Below, piece after piece: positions 46,101-53,449 of a DNA stretch of 64,000 nt. The notes beneath the pieces were generated by a model, which was not told the DNA's origin, did not search any database, and worked only from the letters and a program-made list of their open reading frames with translations. The stretch spans positions 1-64,000 of the forward strand of contig QEVJ01000016.1 of assembly GCA_003576845.1 (NCBI GenBank). The letters run 5' to 3'. Made by a program: the position numbers and the translations under genes. Position 1 is the stretch's first letter, and the number at the start of each line of letters is the position of its first letter. This stretch comes from Planctomycetota bacterium. GTDB taxonomy: Bacteria; Planctomycetota; Planctomycetia; Pirellulales; PLA5.

Positions 46101-48074
46101 GACCGCGATTACGACCGTCGCCGATGTCTGGCCGGCCGGAATCGTGACGGTCTCGTTGACCGCGGCGGCGAAATCGCCGTCGGCGATCGTCGCCGTGCCG
46201 CTGGCCGTGTTGAGTGTGACGGTCACGTCTTCGTTGACCGTTTGCGAGAGCGAGACGGTGACCATCGCCTGGCTCGTTCCCGAGTCGCCTTCGGCGATGG
46301 ACACGTCGGCGATCGAGATTTGTGCGACCGACGGGTCGCTGTCGTCGTTCGTGACCGTCACCGTGGCGGTGGCGGCGCCGATCGTCGCCCGCGTGGCGTC
46401 GGTGTTTCCGCCGAACGTCGCTCCGCTGATGGTGACGGTAATCGTTTCGTCGCTTTCGATCGCCGCATCGCCGTTGATCGCGATCGGGACCATTACCTGC
46501 GTCTGATTGACGGGAATGGTCACGAGTTGCGAGAGGGCGACGTAATCTTCGCCCGCCGTCGCCGTGCCGTTGGATGTCGCGAGCATCACCGACACCGGCA
46601 GCACCGCCGGACTCGACATCGACACGACGACCATCGCCTGGGTCGTGCCCGAGTTCCCCTCAACGATCGACAAGTTCGCGACCGACACGATGGCCGTATC
46701 GTCGTTCGTGATCGTGCCGATGCCCTCGCCATCGGCGATATCGGCATTGGTCGGCGAATGGAGCGTCACCTGGAACGTCTCATCCAGTTCGACCTTCGTA
46801 TCGCCGTTGATCTGGACGTTGAAGAACTGTTGCGTCGCGCCGAGCGTGCCCGGCGTGAACGTCAGTGTGCCGTTGAGCGGGAAGTAGTCGTCGTCGGCCG
46901 GCGACGCGGTGATGGGTGCGAACGTGTATTGCACGGTGGCCGGCGTGGCGGGCGCGTTGAACAGCGTGACCGTGAACTGCATGTTCGTCGTGCCGCTGTT
47001 GCCTTCGGTGACCTGCGCGTCGCTGATCGTAAACGAAGCCGGACCGGCCGCGTCGTCGTTGGTGATCGTGCCGACGCCTTGACCGTCGCCGATCGCCGCG
47101 TTCGCCGACGGATTCGACAGGTCGACGGTGAACGTTTCGTCGCCTTCGGCGAGCGTGTCGCCGTTGACGGTTACGGTGACGGTCTTCGTCGATGCGCCGG
47201 GGAGGCCGGGCGTGAAGGTCAGCGTCCCGCTCGTCGAAACGTAGTCGTTGTCGATCGCCGTGGCGAAACCATCGTTCGTCGCATACGACACGCTGACGGG
47301 ATTCGCGCCGAGGTTCGCAGCGCTCACCGTGAACGTGAATTCCCTCGTCCCGCTGTTGCCTTCGGCCATCGTGACGTCGTCGATCGAGAACGTCGGCGTG
47401 GCCGAAGCGACCGTGATCGTTTGCGGGTCGATAGCCGCGCTGTCGAGCGGATCGCCATTGGCGAACACGACGCCGCCCGCGCCGAGCGACACGTTGAACG
47501 CGGACGCCGTAACGGGAGCATCGGCGCGGAACCGCAGGAGGGCGAACCGCTGCGCCGATCCGTTGCCGATCGCGAAACCGTTGTTCGGCGGGTCTACGTT
47601 CGGCATCGCCATGCCGGCGAGTTCGTCGATGCTGTCCTGACCGGCCGAGAGCGTGCCGCCGCGATTGAGCGGGAAGTTCGCCGTGAGAATGCCGTTGAAC
47701 GGAACGGGATCGAACGGCGTGTTCAAGAGTTCGAGGGCCGCGCCATCCCACGCGACGTCGAGCGATAACCCCGTGATGCCGTCGCTCGCGCCGCCGACGT
47801 CGAGGGCCGTGATTTCGACATAGAAGGTGTCGCCGACGTTGACCGTGTCGGTCGGCAAGGCGGTGCCGACGGTGCCTTGGACGTCGGCGAGCAGATTGAC
47901 GTCGAGATTGAGCACCGCCAACATGCGGCGATCTTCGAGCGGCTCGAGCGCGAAATGGCCGGCGCCCACGCGGTTGTGGCGGCGGGGCTTCGCCGAGGGC
48001 GCTTCCGAACGAGAGTGTTTCTTGCGACGGAGCGAACGAACGGGGTTCAAACGGTTCAATCCCAGGAAACTCAC
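37188..48074 (-). CDS. Giant LEPR-motif surface protein with 27 Calx-beta repeats
   Basis: This is a 3,628-residue secreted protein. The N-terminal LEPLEDRRMLA is the planctomycete LEPR-type export motif. A cohesin-like domain follows (~55-215, VGDTFYVEITALDV). Then come 27 Calx-beta domains, counted by their GTITNDD-type ends, which bind Ca2+ in known members. A SdrD_B/SpaA-like domain (~2231-2390, SGFVFVDADNDGVRDTGE) divides them into 17 before and 10 after. Four of the later repeats are nearly identical. The C-terminal ~75 residues have no sorting motif that I recognise. It is very acidic and probably a Ca-stabilised adhesin or stalk. The start is GTG with AGAGG upstream. Confidence 0.93.
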   Translation of the reverse strand: MSFLGLNRLNPVRSLRRKKHSRSEAPSAKPRRHNRVGAGHFALEPLEDRRMLAVLNLDVNLLADVQGTVGTALPTDTVNVGDTFYVEITALDVGGASDGITGLSLDVAWDGAALELLNTPFDPVPFNGILTANFPLNRGGTLSAGQDSIDELAGMAMPNVDPPNNGFAIGNGSAQRFALLRFRADAPVTASAFNVSLGAGGVVFANGDPLDSAAIDPQTITVASATPTFSIDDVTMAEGNSGTREFTFTVSAANLGANPVSVSYATNDGFATAIDNDYVSTSGTLTFTPGLPGASTKTVTVTVNGDTLAEGDETFTVDLSNPSANAAIGDGQGVGTITNDDAAGPASFTISDAQVTEGNSGTTNMQFTVTLFNAPATPATVQYTFAPITASPADDDYFPLNGTLTFTPGTLGATQQFFNVQINGDTKVELDETFQVTLHSPTNADIADGEGIGTITNDDTAIVSVANLSIVEGNSGTTQAMVVVSMSSPAVLPVSVMLATSNGTATAGEDYVALSQLVTIPVNQTQVMVPIAINGDAAIESDETITVTISGATFGGNTDATRATIGAATATVTVTNDDSDPSVAQISIADVSIAEGDSGTSQAMVTVSLSQTVNEDVTVTLNTASGTATIADGDFAAAVNETVTIPAGQTSATVVIAVNGDAKVELDETFTLALSNALVGGVSDPDRVAIQTPTATVTITNDDTTTLSLNDVSQVEGNEDFEFTVTLSKAVDVPLMLTVRSGTTDLFDITIPSGATTHNFTVAVSNSDDNNIVEGERVATITLVDLVAQGRNVTLGDVTGEAIVLDNDTATLSINDVSQEEAVGDFVFTLTLSKPVAVDVFVSVMAPEGSDIITIPALALTQTFTVLFDDNDIVEFDGEFDITITSIDADGLPVTIADGTGVGEILDDDFADITISDVSIVEGNSGNTNLVFTVTLSNPVDADVVLNYATSDGTASAGSDYIAKSGTITFARPVLVTDPFVTSQTITIEIVGDTVIEPNETFTVTLSGLTAEGLENIAVFIMDGTAIGTITDDDTPVPTLSISDGTVVAEGDSGSTNMVFTVTLVNPPAGEVQVNYQTVDGTASSLDLDFADTFGTLVFPQGTTTQTIMVPILGDTLVELDESFTVELFTATGATIGDDEGIGTITDDDAATISIADATAVVEGDSGTVAMTFTVTLSGEVDIDVTVSVNTANGTATGGVDFVAITGQTITFTAGGALTQDITVIVNGDETVELDEVLSVVLSNISAAGRDVTFADDTASGTITDDDALSISIGNATLVEGTGVAPTAFAFPITLSAPAGQEVTVVVNTVDGSATAAVGDYTPLTDFLVTIPAGQTTANVIVEVDADADIEVDEQFGLTITDARIGGATSPSVTIGQANATGTITNDDAESMLSIADVSIAEGTDAGTTTMTFTITMSAAQSEDVTVTVNTSDGTATVADGDYTAVANQTVMIPAGETSATFTVTIARDAKVEADETFTVALSNPLLDGVPEPTLVAIADGTATGTITNDDAATVSIANASVVEGNAGTTTMTFSVTLSAPVDAPVTVTLNSADGTATIADDDYEAVAGATLTFNPGDPLTKTFDVTINGDTAVETNETFALTLSNLDAGGRNVALGTATATGTITNDDGITVSVADATVVEGDSGTANLVFTISLSAAVNAPVSVNVTSADVLATAGVDYQGVNNLPFTIPAGETSVTVTIEVGGDNLVERDETLTLTLSNLQTTAANVTLGDAVATGTITNDDDATISVADVAANEGNSGTTNLVFTVTLSAAVDTDITLSASTANDTATAPSDFTALSGQTVTIPAGATSATVTVSVAGDTTVEANELLDLILSNLQAGGRSVTIADGEAVGTITNDDAATISIAPATLVEGNSGTSSMMFNVTLSAAVDVPVTVTLNTADGTATVANNDYAAVSGGTLTFNPGDPLTKTFAVTINGDTAVETNETFTLTMSNVQAGGRNVSLGTASAQGTITNDDGPATALLSIADATTTEGNTGAKTLAFTVTLSAAVEEDVTVTVNSTNGTATAGQDYTALVNQTVTILAGQTTATVNVTLTGDNTVELDETFTLTLSNPLFDGVSNLARVALDTDNGDNIDNVATGTITNDDVGTLTIANLTQAEGTSATPTAFVLTVTMSNPADRAVTFTVNTANGTATAGTDYTAISNQTVTIAAGQTTAQVTVNVTADSTVESNETFTVAMSNPQFGGAPDTARIALGAASTATVTITDDDGQSSLSGFVFVDADNDGVRDTGEVGVPGVQVTLRRTDVTGTPDVVVLTGNDGSYSFANVTPGTYSIIQAQPAAFIDGADAVGSQGGTLGNDTISAIALAGGVTGTENNFGERGLTPDFVSKRLYLGSTPEAATTLRELNARAAELAGNTALAQSIRSGASTVVNATVSIADATVTEGNTGTTTMTFNVTLSSPSDAPVSVTVNTANGTATIADNDYTAISNQTITFAAGVTTQTVTVTINGDTRGEANETFNVNLSNIQANGRNVTFADASAVGTITNDDTPSISIADQSLVEGSSGTTNMVFTLTMSAPMDVPVTVQATTANGTATAGTDYTALTNQTVTFNAGSTTATLSVPITGDTTSEPNETFTVTLANATATGRTVTIGDGTATGTITNDDGASLSIADRTLVEGNSGTTNMVFTVTLANPPSSGNVTVQFATGGGTATANTDYTTTTGTLTFTPGTTTQTISVPIVGDTTFEPDETFTVTLSNPTNATLSDATATGTITNDDNNALLSIADQTLVEGNSGTTNMVFTVTLANPPATGNVTVQFATTAGNASAGTDYTSTSGTLTFAQGTTTQTISVPIAGDTIPEPNETFTVTLSNPTNASLSDATATGTITNDDGTPPSLAIGDMSLVEGDSGTTNIVFTVTLTNPPSSGDVTVQFGTSNGTATAGSDYTTTTGTLTFSPGTTTQTISVPIAGDTLVEANETFSVTLTNPINATISDASAVGTITNDDAGATLSIADATLVEGDNGATNMQFTVTLADPPGSGNVTVQFATTGNTATADTDYTTATGTLTFTPGTTTQTINVPIVGDATVEADETFTVTLSNATNATISDATATGTITDDDEATVSIADAAAVTEGNSGATNATFTVMLSAAVDTNVTVTVNTANGTATAGTDYTGISGQTLTFTPGGPLTQTVTVAVLGDTADETDETFSVVLSNLSASGRDVTLLDATGVGTITDDDQAAAATLSIADASIAEGTGAGTTTLSFTITLSAVQSQDVTVTAMSAPGSATVTDNDYSLVNQTVTIPAGQTTATVSSTVGRDNKVELDEMFTVTLSNPLLGGAASVSLTLGDATATGTITNDDSATLSVNDAEGEEADGDQTFTITLSAPVDVPVMVNFNDEVSDQTVTIAAGSLTATALAAVDDNTTVQFDLPYTVTLSNVQASGRNVTIADATGEGLILDDDFADVQITNVSLAEGNSGATNFTFTVTLTNPVEANVTMDFATSDGTATSGSDYVAQSGTVSFLPLATSQTITIVVNGDTTVEANETFMVTLSALDAEGLEAAGLEAVAFEGLGSTLAATGTITNDDSGAAAALSIIAFAPTGGGLPGETTLLTSTSSSPATYESLDSTAVDAAFADDNATTLSAGQVARRSSLPTDEAFEETLDWLAV
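38845..40190. repeat. Tandem ~336 bp coding repeats within the Calx-beta gene
   Basis: Four consecutive Calx-beta units (counting from the N-terminus, repeats 19-22) share most bases, including the same VEGNSGTTNMVFTVTL and TLTFTPGTTTQTISVPI blocks. Repeats elsewhere in the gene are much more divergent, so these four look like recent duplications. Confidence 0.75.
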
Positions 48075-48441
48075 GGTGGCTGCCTCTTACGGTGCAATGA
48101 GACGGACGTAACGACAACAGGCCCTGAACAAGCCAACGAGACGGCGGCCTCGAATGGGACGGCAATCGGGGAGTCTTCCGTTACGCCCATTCCCCGGTTG
48201 CGGGCCGCCCTGGCGACCCAGCCCGGCCCACGTCCGCGAATGGGACCGAGCGGGCCGGGGGCCAGACCTTCATAGTAAACAGAACCCAACCGTTACGGCC
48301 ACGAAAAAACCGCCCAGCTTGCCAAGAAAATGCCCGGCGGGACCGCGTAATCGTTACAGCCGAATGCCCACAAGAGGGTCCGAACTATTCAGGGACGAAT
48401 TGGCGGCCGCCGCGCCACGGTCGGCCGGCAAAGTCGTCCGG
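48075..48441. other. Leader region of the Calx-beta gene
   Basis: This 367-base gap lies between two minus-strand genes. It contains the AAGAGGCAG ribosome-binding region near 48080-48090 and a GC-rich inverted repeat at ~48205-48232 (GGGCCG and CGGCCC ends). No promoter or gene could be assigned. Confidence 0.5.
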
Positions 48442-49350
48442 TTACGACCGCTCGACCGCCGAAAGAAACACTTCTTCGAGCGTGCTCCGCTGCGGGCGCA
48501 GAAACCGGACCTGACGCTGTTGCTCCTGCGCGAGCCGCCAAAGCAATTGGGGCGTTTCGCCCTCCGGCAGGCGGACGAAGAGCACGTCCTCGCGCATTTC
48601 GGCCGTGCAGCCGCGGGCCGCGAGTTGCTCGCCGAACGCCGCCGTGTCCGTTTTCAGCCGGACCTCGAAGCACTGGCTGTGAACCTGTTTCAATTCGTCG
48701 ATTCGGCCTGCCGCGAGCAGTTTCCCGCTGCCCAAAACGATCGCGTAGTCGCAGACCGACTCGACGTCGGGCAGCAAATGGCTCGAAAACAGCAGGTTCA
48801 TGCCCTTGTTGTGGGCCAAATCGCGGGCCAGTTCGAGAATCTCTTGCCGTCCCGCCGGGTCCATGCCATTGGTCGGCTCGTCGACGATCAGCAGCTTGGG
48901 ATCGTGAACGATCGCGGATGCGAGCTTGAGCCGCTGTTTCATGCCGGTGGAATAGGTTTCCACCTTGCGATATCGGGCTTCGCCGAGCCCGACGTAATTC
49001 AGCACTTCGTGAGCCCTTTGCAGGGCGTCGGCGCGGGCCATCCCGCAAAGCTCGCCGGCATAGGAGACGAACTCCACGCCGACGACGTGCGGGAAGAGGC
49101 ACTCGTCCTCGGGTGCGAACCCGACAAACCCGCGAATGTCGCGTTGTCGCCGGAGGAAGTCGAGGCCGAGGACTTCGCCGGAGCCGCTATCTACGGGAAT
49201 CAAGCCGAGCAGGGCGCGAATGAGCGTCGTCTTGCCGGAACCGTTTGGTCCGAGCAAGCCGACGGCTCCCAGCGGCACGGCGACGGATAGACGATCGAGC
49301 GCCGTCACCGGGCCGTAGGTTTTCGTGACTTCGCGAAACTGAAAGAGCAC
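48442..49350 (-). CDS. ABC transporter ATP-binding protein, no permease adjacent
   Basis: This is a 302-residue cytoplasmic ATPase. Walker A is GPNGSGKTT (~35-43), the signature region is YSTGMKQRLKLA, Walker B is LLIVDEPTNGMDP, and the switch His is in LLFSSHLLPD. A C-terminal ~80-residue extension (DVLFVRLPEG) is the DUF4162-like part common in ABC-2 exporter ATPases. It should energise an export permease, but the downstream gene on this strand is the Calx-beta giant and no permease is seen nearby. The start GTG 49350 has a good GGAG site upstream. Sequence similarity alone cannot name the cargo. Confidence 0.92.
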   Translation of the reverse strand: MLFQFREVTKTYGPVTALDRLSVAVPLGAVGLLGPNGSGKTTLIRALLGLIPVDSGSGEVLGLDFLRRQRDIRGFVGFAPEDECLFPHVVGVEFVSYAGELCGMARADALQRAHEVLNYVGLGEARYRKVETYSTGMKQRLKLASAIVHDPKLLIVDEPTNGMDPAGRQEILELARDLAHNKGMNLLFSSHLLPDVESVCDYAIVLGSGKLLAAGRIDELKQVHSQCFEVRLKTDTAAFGEQLAARGCTAEMREDVLFVRLPEGETPQLLWRLAQEQQRQVRFLRPQRSTLEEVFLSAVERS

Positions 49351-49484
49351 CGTGGACTCCTGCGGCCGACGACAATCGCGCGTGCCGGGGAGTTTAGCCG
49401 CGCCGCGAGGGCTTGTCCAAGCGGTTGCAACGAAGCGAGCCGCGGCTTTTGGATTGTCGGCGTTGGCGATGGCTCGCGCGTGCG

Positions 49485-52403
49485 CTACTTTGCCAACGAC
49501 TTCGTGCCGGCCGCGTTGGGACCAGCGGCGGCCGCAGCGGCGGCGTCTTGGGCGGGTTTGTTCGGGGGCGCGGCGGGCGCGGGATTCGCGTTGCGTTCGC
49601 CGTTCGTGCCTTTTGCCGCGTCGGGGGCTGGCTGCGGATTGTCCTTGGCGCTGTCCTTGAACACCTTTTGGATCTCCTTCGCGCGGTCGGTGGCGCGTTT
49701 GGCGAGGGCCGTGTCGCGCGAGGCTCGGGCGGCGCCGCCGGCGACGCGGACGAACTTGTCGGCGAGGTCGAGGCGTTTAGCTTCTTCGGCCTGGTCGGTC
49801 AGTTGCAGGCATTCGAGGGCGATGTCCCGCGACGCTTGCGGCGAGGCCTTGACCGCGGCTTTCGAGAGGGCATCGAACTTGGTCGCGAGCACGTCGATCT
49901 CGAACCACTTCTCGGTTTCGTCGATGACCTGAACCGTTAGCTGGGCGAGATGGGCGTTGGCCGCGAGGTCGCGGGCTTCGTTGAAGATCGCCATCCGGAG
50001 CGCCTCGGTTTCCAACGGCATGGCGGCTTCTTCCAGCAGGCGCTTGGCCAAGTCGTACTTTTGCTGTGCGGTGTGGGCGGCGGCGATGTCCTTGCCGAAC
50101 TTCGCCTTGATCTTCGTCGTCGCCTCCGACATGGCCGAAGGGTCGGGCAGGTGTTGCTTCTTCGGAACGGCGCGGGCGACGGGCGGGTTCTTGACGTCGT
50201 ACTTGTCGTCGAGCACGGCGAGCAGCTCTTCGACGTCGCCCCCGAGAAGCTGGGCCTCCTGAAAAATGCGCCGGGCGGAATCCAACCCGCGATTCTTGTC
50301 GGTGGCGTGAAACGCGCCCTTGGACATCTTGTTGAGCGGATCCTTCATGTCGCGGACGCGCTCAAAGAGGACTTCGGCCAAGCCCGAGGGAACGTCGTCG
50401 GTGATGTAGCGGAGATTCTTGCCACCAGCACGGATCGTGATTTCGCCGTCGGCGAACTCGACGACACGGACGCGCAAGTCGCGAACCACGAGTTCGTCGA
50501 CGCCGTCAAGTTGCTTCATGCCGTCGGCGACGCCCTTCCAGAATTCGCCGACGAAGTGCGTGAGCGTTTCGAGCCGCTTGACCATCGCCACGTGATCGGG
50601 CGCTTTGGCGAGGCTGGCGGCGACGGTGAGTTGGACTTTGGCTTCGCCTGCGTTGCGGGCGAAAAGGGCCGCCTTGGCCGCGGCAAGCGCCTTCGTCATT
50701 TCGGCGATCGCGGCTTCGGGCGTTGGCGGCGCGACTTGCGTCGGATTGGGAATCGGCTCCGGCTTGACCGGCTTTTGTTCCGGCATCGGTTTGGGCATCG
50801 CGTCCGCGGGCGGCGCGGGCTTGGAGTTGTCCGGATTGGCCGGTGCGGGTTGCGGCTTGTCGTTGCTCGCGTCGTTAGGTGGCTCCGCGCTCGGCGCTGG
50901 ATCGGCGGCGGGGCGCGGTTCTCCGTTTGGCTTCGGGCCCGGCTTCGGAAGCGATATGGGCGGAACGTTTGTGTTGATCGGCTGCGGCGCGGCATTCTCC
51001 GCCGCCTTCGATTGAGCGCTATTGGCGTTTTGGGCTGCGAGCGAGTCCGCGCCTTCGGGAGTCGTCGGCGATGTTCTGTCCTTGTTCATCATTTGAAGGA
51101 CGACGAACAGGACGACGACGCCGACGATGGCGGCAAAGGCGCTGGCGATCATCGTCGATTGCGAGCTGCGGCGACGTCCCGATATGAGTGCGCCGGTGCT
51201 CGTTGGCGCGGCGGCGACGGCGGGCGCGGGCTCATCGAGCGTCGCCGTAGCAACGTTTCCGAACGAGGAACCAAACGCCGGGAAAGTTTGTGCGCCGGCG
51301 CCGACGGGGGCCATCGGGTTTCCGGCGGGAACGCTGCGTCCGACGGGAAGCGCCATGGGCGCGGGTCCCGGCGGTATTCCGGTCGGCGAAGCGTACCCAG
51401 GCATCGGGCTCGGCGTGCCGTACGCGCCGGGGACGGCGGAGGCCGTTCCTCCCCAACCGATGCCGGCCGCCATGGGCGCTGCCGTCGCGTTTCCCCAGGG
51501 CGGTTGCTGAACGGGGGCCACATTCGTCGGTTGTGGCGTGCCGAAGGGCGCCGCGACGTACGGGTTTCCGGCCATTCCCGGCGAGACGTTAGGAACGTTG
51601 CCGTACGGGTTTTGGGCGGCGACCCCATACGGCGATTGGCCGTACTGGGGAGCTTGCCCATAGGCCGGCATTCCGGGGACGGGCATAGGAGGGGCGCTCG
51701 CTTGCGGCTGAACAAATGGGCCGCCGACGACGCCGGGCGGGGCGGGGAACGCGGCCGCAGGAGGACCGCCGGCGCCTTGCCCATAGCTTGCGGGAATAAC
51801 TGGCCCGAAACCCGTGCCATAAGGGATGTTGCCGTATCCGCCGGCCGTTTGCTGCGGCGAGCTAACGACGGGTTGACCGGGTTGCCAGGGCGGCGACGCG
51901 AGTGAAGCCGGGGCGGGACTTGGGCTGGCGGCCGGACCGGCACTCAGTGTCGGCGTGGAGGGCATCGCCGCAATCGACGCGACTCGGGCGGCGTTTTCCG
52001 CGGCTTCGCGGGCAAGTTCCTCGGCCGTGGGCGGAAGGAGGTTTTTCACCGGCGAGACTTGGACGTCGGAATCCTGTTGCGTCGGGTTCGCGGGGACGAT
52101 TGCCGCGGAGAGGCCGCCGCCGAGGCCCTGCTGGCGACGGAGTTGATCGTCGTAGTGCCGTTTCTTGTCCAGATCCGTCATCAGGCGACGGATTTCGGTG
52201 AGTTCGTCGAGTACCCGCTGCCACTGGTCGATGTGCTGCCCTGGGCGGATTCTGCGGACGCGGTTAAGGCGTTGGTCGGCGGCGTGGAGGATTCGGTCGG
52301 CGTCGGATTCGAAGGGGGGCAGGCCCAGGAGCTCATAGTAGTTTGGCTGGCCGCTGGCGGTCTCGACGCCGAGCCAGTCTCGATAGGGGTTGAAGTCGAC
52401 CAC
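49485..52403 (-). CDS. Planctomycete J-domain-like membrane protein
   Basis: This is a 972-residue protein. Residues ~1-90 resemble a J-domain without the HPD motif (NPYRDWLGV, NYYELLGLPPFESDADRI, then DDQLRRQQG), a type I associate with planctomycetes. A long Pro/Gly/Ala/Tyr-rich stretch (~130-410) resembles low-complexity linkers. One membrane helix lies at ~415-438 (IASAFAAIVGVVVLFVVLQ). Another Pro-rich linker leads to a helical, probably extracytoplasmic C-terminal half (~540-920). The C-terminus is Ala/Pro-rich. Its role is unknown. The start GTG 52403 lacks a strong ribosome-binding site. Confidence 0.8.
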   Translation of the reverse strand: MVDFNPYRDWLGVETASGQPNYYELLGLPPFESDADRILHAADQRLNRVRRIRPGQHIDQWQRVLDELTEIRRLMTDLDKKRHYDDQLRRQQGLGGGLSAAIVPANPTQQDSDVQVSPVKNLLPPTAEELAREAAENAARVASIAAMPSTPTLSAGPAASPSPAPASLASPPWQPGQPVVSSPQQTAGGYGNIPYGTGFGPVIPASYGQGAGGPPAAAFPAPPGVVGGPFVQPQASAPPMPVPGMPAYGQAPQYGQSPYGVAAQNPYGNVPNVSPGMAGNPYVAAPFGTPQPTNVAPVQQPPWGNATAAPMAAGIGWGGTASAVPGAYGTPSPMPGYASPTGIPPGPAPMALPVGRSVPAGNPMAPVGAGAQTFPAFGSSFGNVATATLDEPAPAVAAAPTSTGALISGRRRSSQSTMIASAFAAIVGVVVLFVVLQMMNKDRTSPTTPEGADSLAAQNANSAQSKAAENAAPQPINTNVPPISLPKPGPKPNGEPRPAADPAPSAEPPNDASNDKPQPAPANPDNSKPAPPADAMPKPMPEQKPVKPEPIPNPTQVAPPTPEAAIAEMTKALAAAKAALFARNAGEAKVQLTVAASLAKAPDHVAMVKRLETLTHFVGEFWKGVADGMKQLDGVDELVVRDLRVRVVEFADGEITIRAGGKNLRYITDDVPSGLAEVLFERVRDMKDPLNKMSKGAFHATDKNRGLDSARRIFQEAQLLGGDVEELLAVLDDKYDVKNPPVARAVPKKQHLPDPSAMSEATTKIKAKFGKDIAAAHTAQQKYDLAKRLLEEAAMPLETEALRMAIFNEARDLAANAHLAQLTVQVIDETEKWFEIDVLATKFDALSKAAVKASPQASRDIALECLQLTDQAEEAKRLDLADKFVRVAGGAARASRDTALAKRATDRAKEIQKVFKDSAKDNPQPAPDAAKGTNGERNANPAPAAPPNKPAQDAAAAAAAGPNAAGTKSLAK

Positions 52404-52661
52404 GTTGTGCTCGTATGGAAAAGAAGTCGGACTGCCAGAGAACCGCGGCGCAATCGAATCGGCCGCGCCAGAGGTGATTATTCCCTTACCCCTCTATGGT
52501 AAACGAGATGCGCTCGGGATCGCAAGTTTCTATCGCAGGAGGAGACGTTCTGCTTGATTAGCGTGCGGCGGGGCGAAATGTACCGGCGAAAGGCGGTTTC
52601 AACCGCCGTTGTTTGCCTCGGCCTATGGCCGCAATCCTTTGTCGCGTAGCCGCTAACGCGA

Positions 52662-53034
52662 TCAATCCGCTTCCCCCTCGAATCCCGGCGCAAGGTGACG
52701 CGCGAGGTCCGCGCCGTCGTGCAAAACTCGGCCGATCTCCAGATAGTTGTCGGCGGCGATCCGAAACAATAGGAAATGGCGCGGTTTTTTCACGCATTCC
52801 GCCCCGGCGCCCGCGCGCTTGCGGGCGTGCCACAGGTGAAATACGCGAGCATTTGCCGCAATTTCTGGCCGCGAGACGACGCCGAGGCTTGTTGGATCCT
52901 GGGCGATGTCGTCGATCGCCTGCATCAGGAGTGAGTTGTAACGGCGTGCGGCTGCGTCGCCGAAGTTTTCCAGCGACCACCGCAAGATTCCGGCGATGTC
53001 GTCGCGTGCCGCGCGAAAGCGTTACATGCCGCAT
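52662..53034 (-). pseudogene. ParE-family toxin gene with a -1/+1 frameshift
   Basis: The natural start is ATG 53034, four bases after the parD stop (MRHVTL). The remainder of the ParE toxin (RAARDDIAGILRWSLENFG, continuing to LEIGRVLHDGADLARHL) is in a different frame. Skipping one T in the TTT run at ~53016-53018 (read on the minus strand) restores a normal ParE N-terminus. Without the shift, only a TTG at 52985 could start the 107-residue remainder, without the first helix. The toxin is therefore disrupted, or the base is a sequencing error. Confidence 0.75.
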
Positions 53035-53037
53035 CGG

Positions 53038-53349
53038 TTATGACCCGCTGCGAACGGGGTCATCGGCATGATGTCGTTCTGCCACCTCACGCATGATCTC
53101 TGCCAAGAATGCCGCGATTTCCTCGCGGCCGTTGAGCGAAACTCCTTCGCCACGATCCAATTGCGCGAAGCCGACTTCGGCAAGTTCCCGCAACTTGGAC
53201 AACTTCCGTTCGTCCTCTTGTTTCTGGTGCTCCAGCAATCTCAGGCCGGCGCGGACGACTTCGCTGGCGTTGGCGTACTGACCGGAGGCGACTTCGGCGT
53301 TGATGAAGGCGTCGAAGTGGTCGGTTAGATTGACGTTTCGCGTTGGCAT
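53038..53349 (-). CDS. parD: ParD-family antitoxin
   Basis: This is a 103-residue ribbon-helix-helix antitoxin. The N-terminus RNVNLTDHFDAFINAEVASGQ with ANASEVVRAGLRLLE is typical ParD, and the acidic C-terminus would wrap the toxin. The longer open frame upstream is unrelated. The toxin gene follows after three bases, consistent with a parDE operon; parD itself is intact while parE is frameshifted. It is probably autoregulated, because a palindrome overlaps its promoter at 53420-53449. Confidence 0.92.
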   Translation of the reverse strand: MPTRNVNLTDHFDAFINAEVASGQYANASEVVRAGLRLLEHQKQEDERKLSKLRELAEVGFAQLDRGEGVSLNGREEIAAFLAEIMREVAERHHADDPVRSGS

Positions 53350-53419
53350 GAAAGGCCCCGAGCGTTTTCGGTCGTGGTGGGACTTCGACGATGGTCGAAT
53401 CGAAAGGCACATCACCCGA

Positions 53420-53449
53420 ATTGTATTCTGGTTGGCAAAAGTTGCCAAC
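53420..53449 (-). promoter_or_regulatory. parDE promoter with overlapping palindromic operator
   Basis: On the minus strand TTGGCA (53448-53443), 17 bases, then TACAAT (53425-53420) form a strong sigma70-like promoter, each box matching five of six. The perfect palindrome GTTGGCAA-N3-TTGCCAAC (53431-53449) overlaps the -35 box, the position expected for a ParD operator. It lies ~64 bases before parD. Confidence 0.65.

Noticed and set aside
39987-48275. Long plus-strand frames opposite the Calx-beta gene
   Set aside because: They are antisense shadows; the minus-strand frame has a continuous set of Calx-beta repeats.
52558-53034. A 158-residue open frame starting at the parE start codon
   Set aside because: After the first six residues it reads off-frame Arg-rich sequence; the ParE family sequence is in the neighbouring frame, so a frameshift explains it better.
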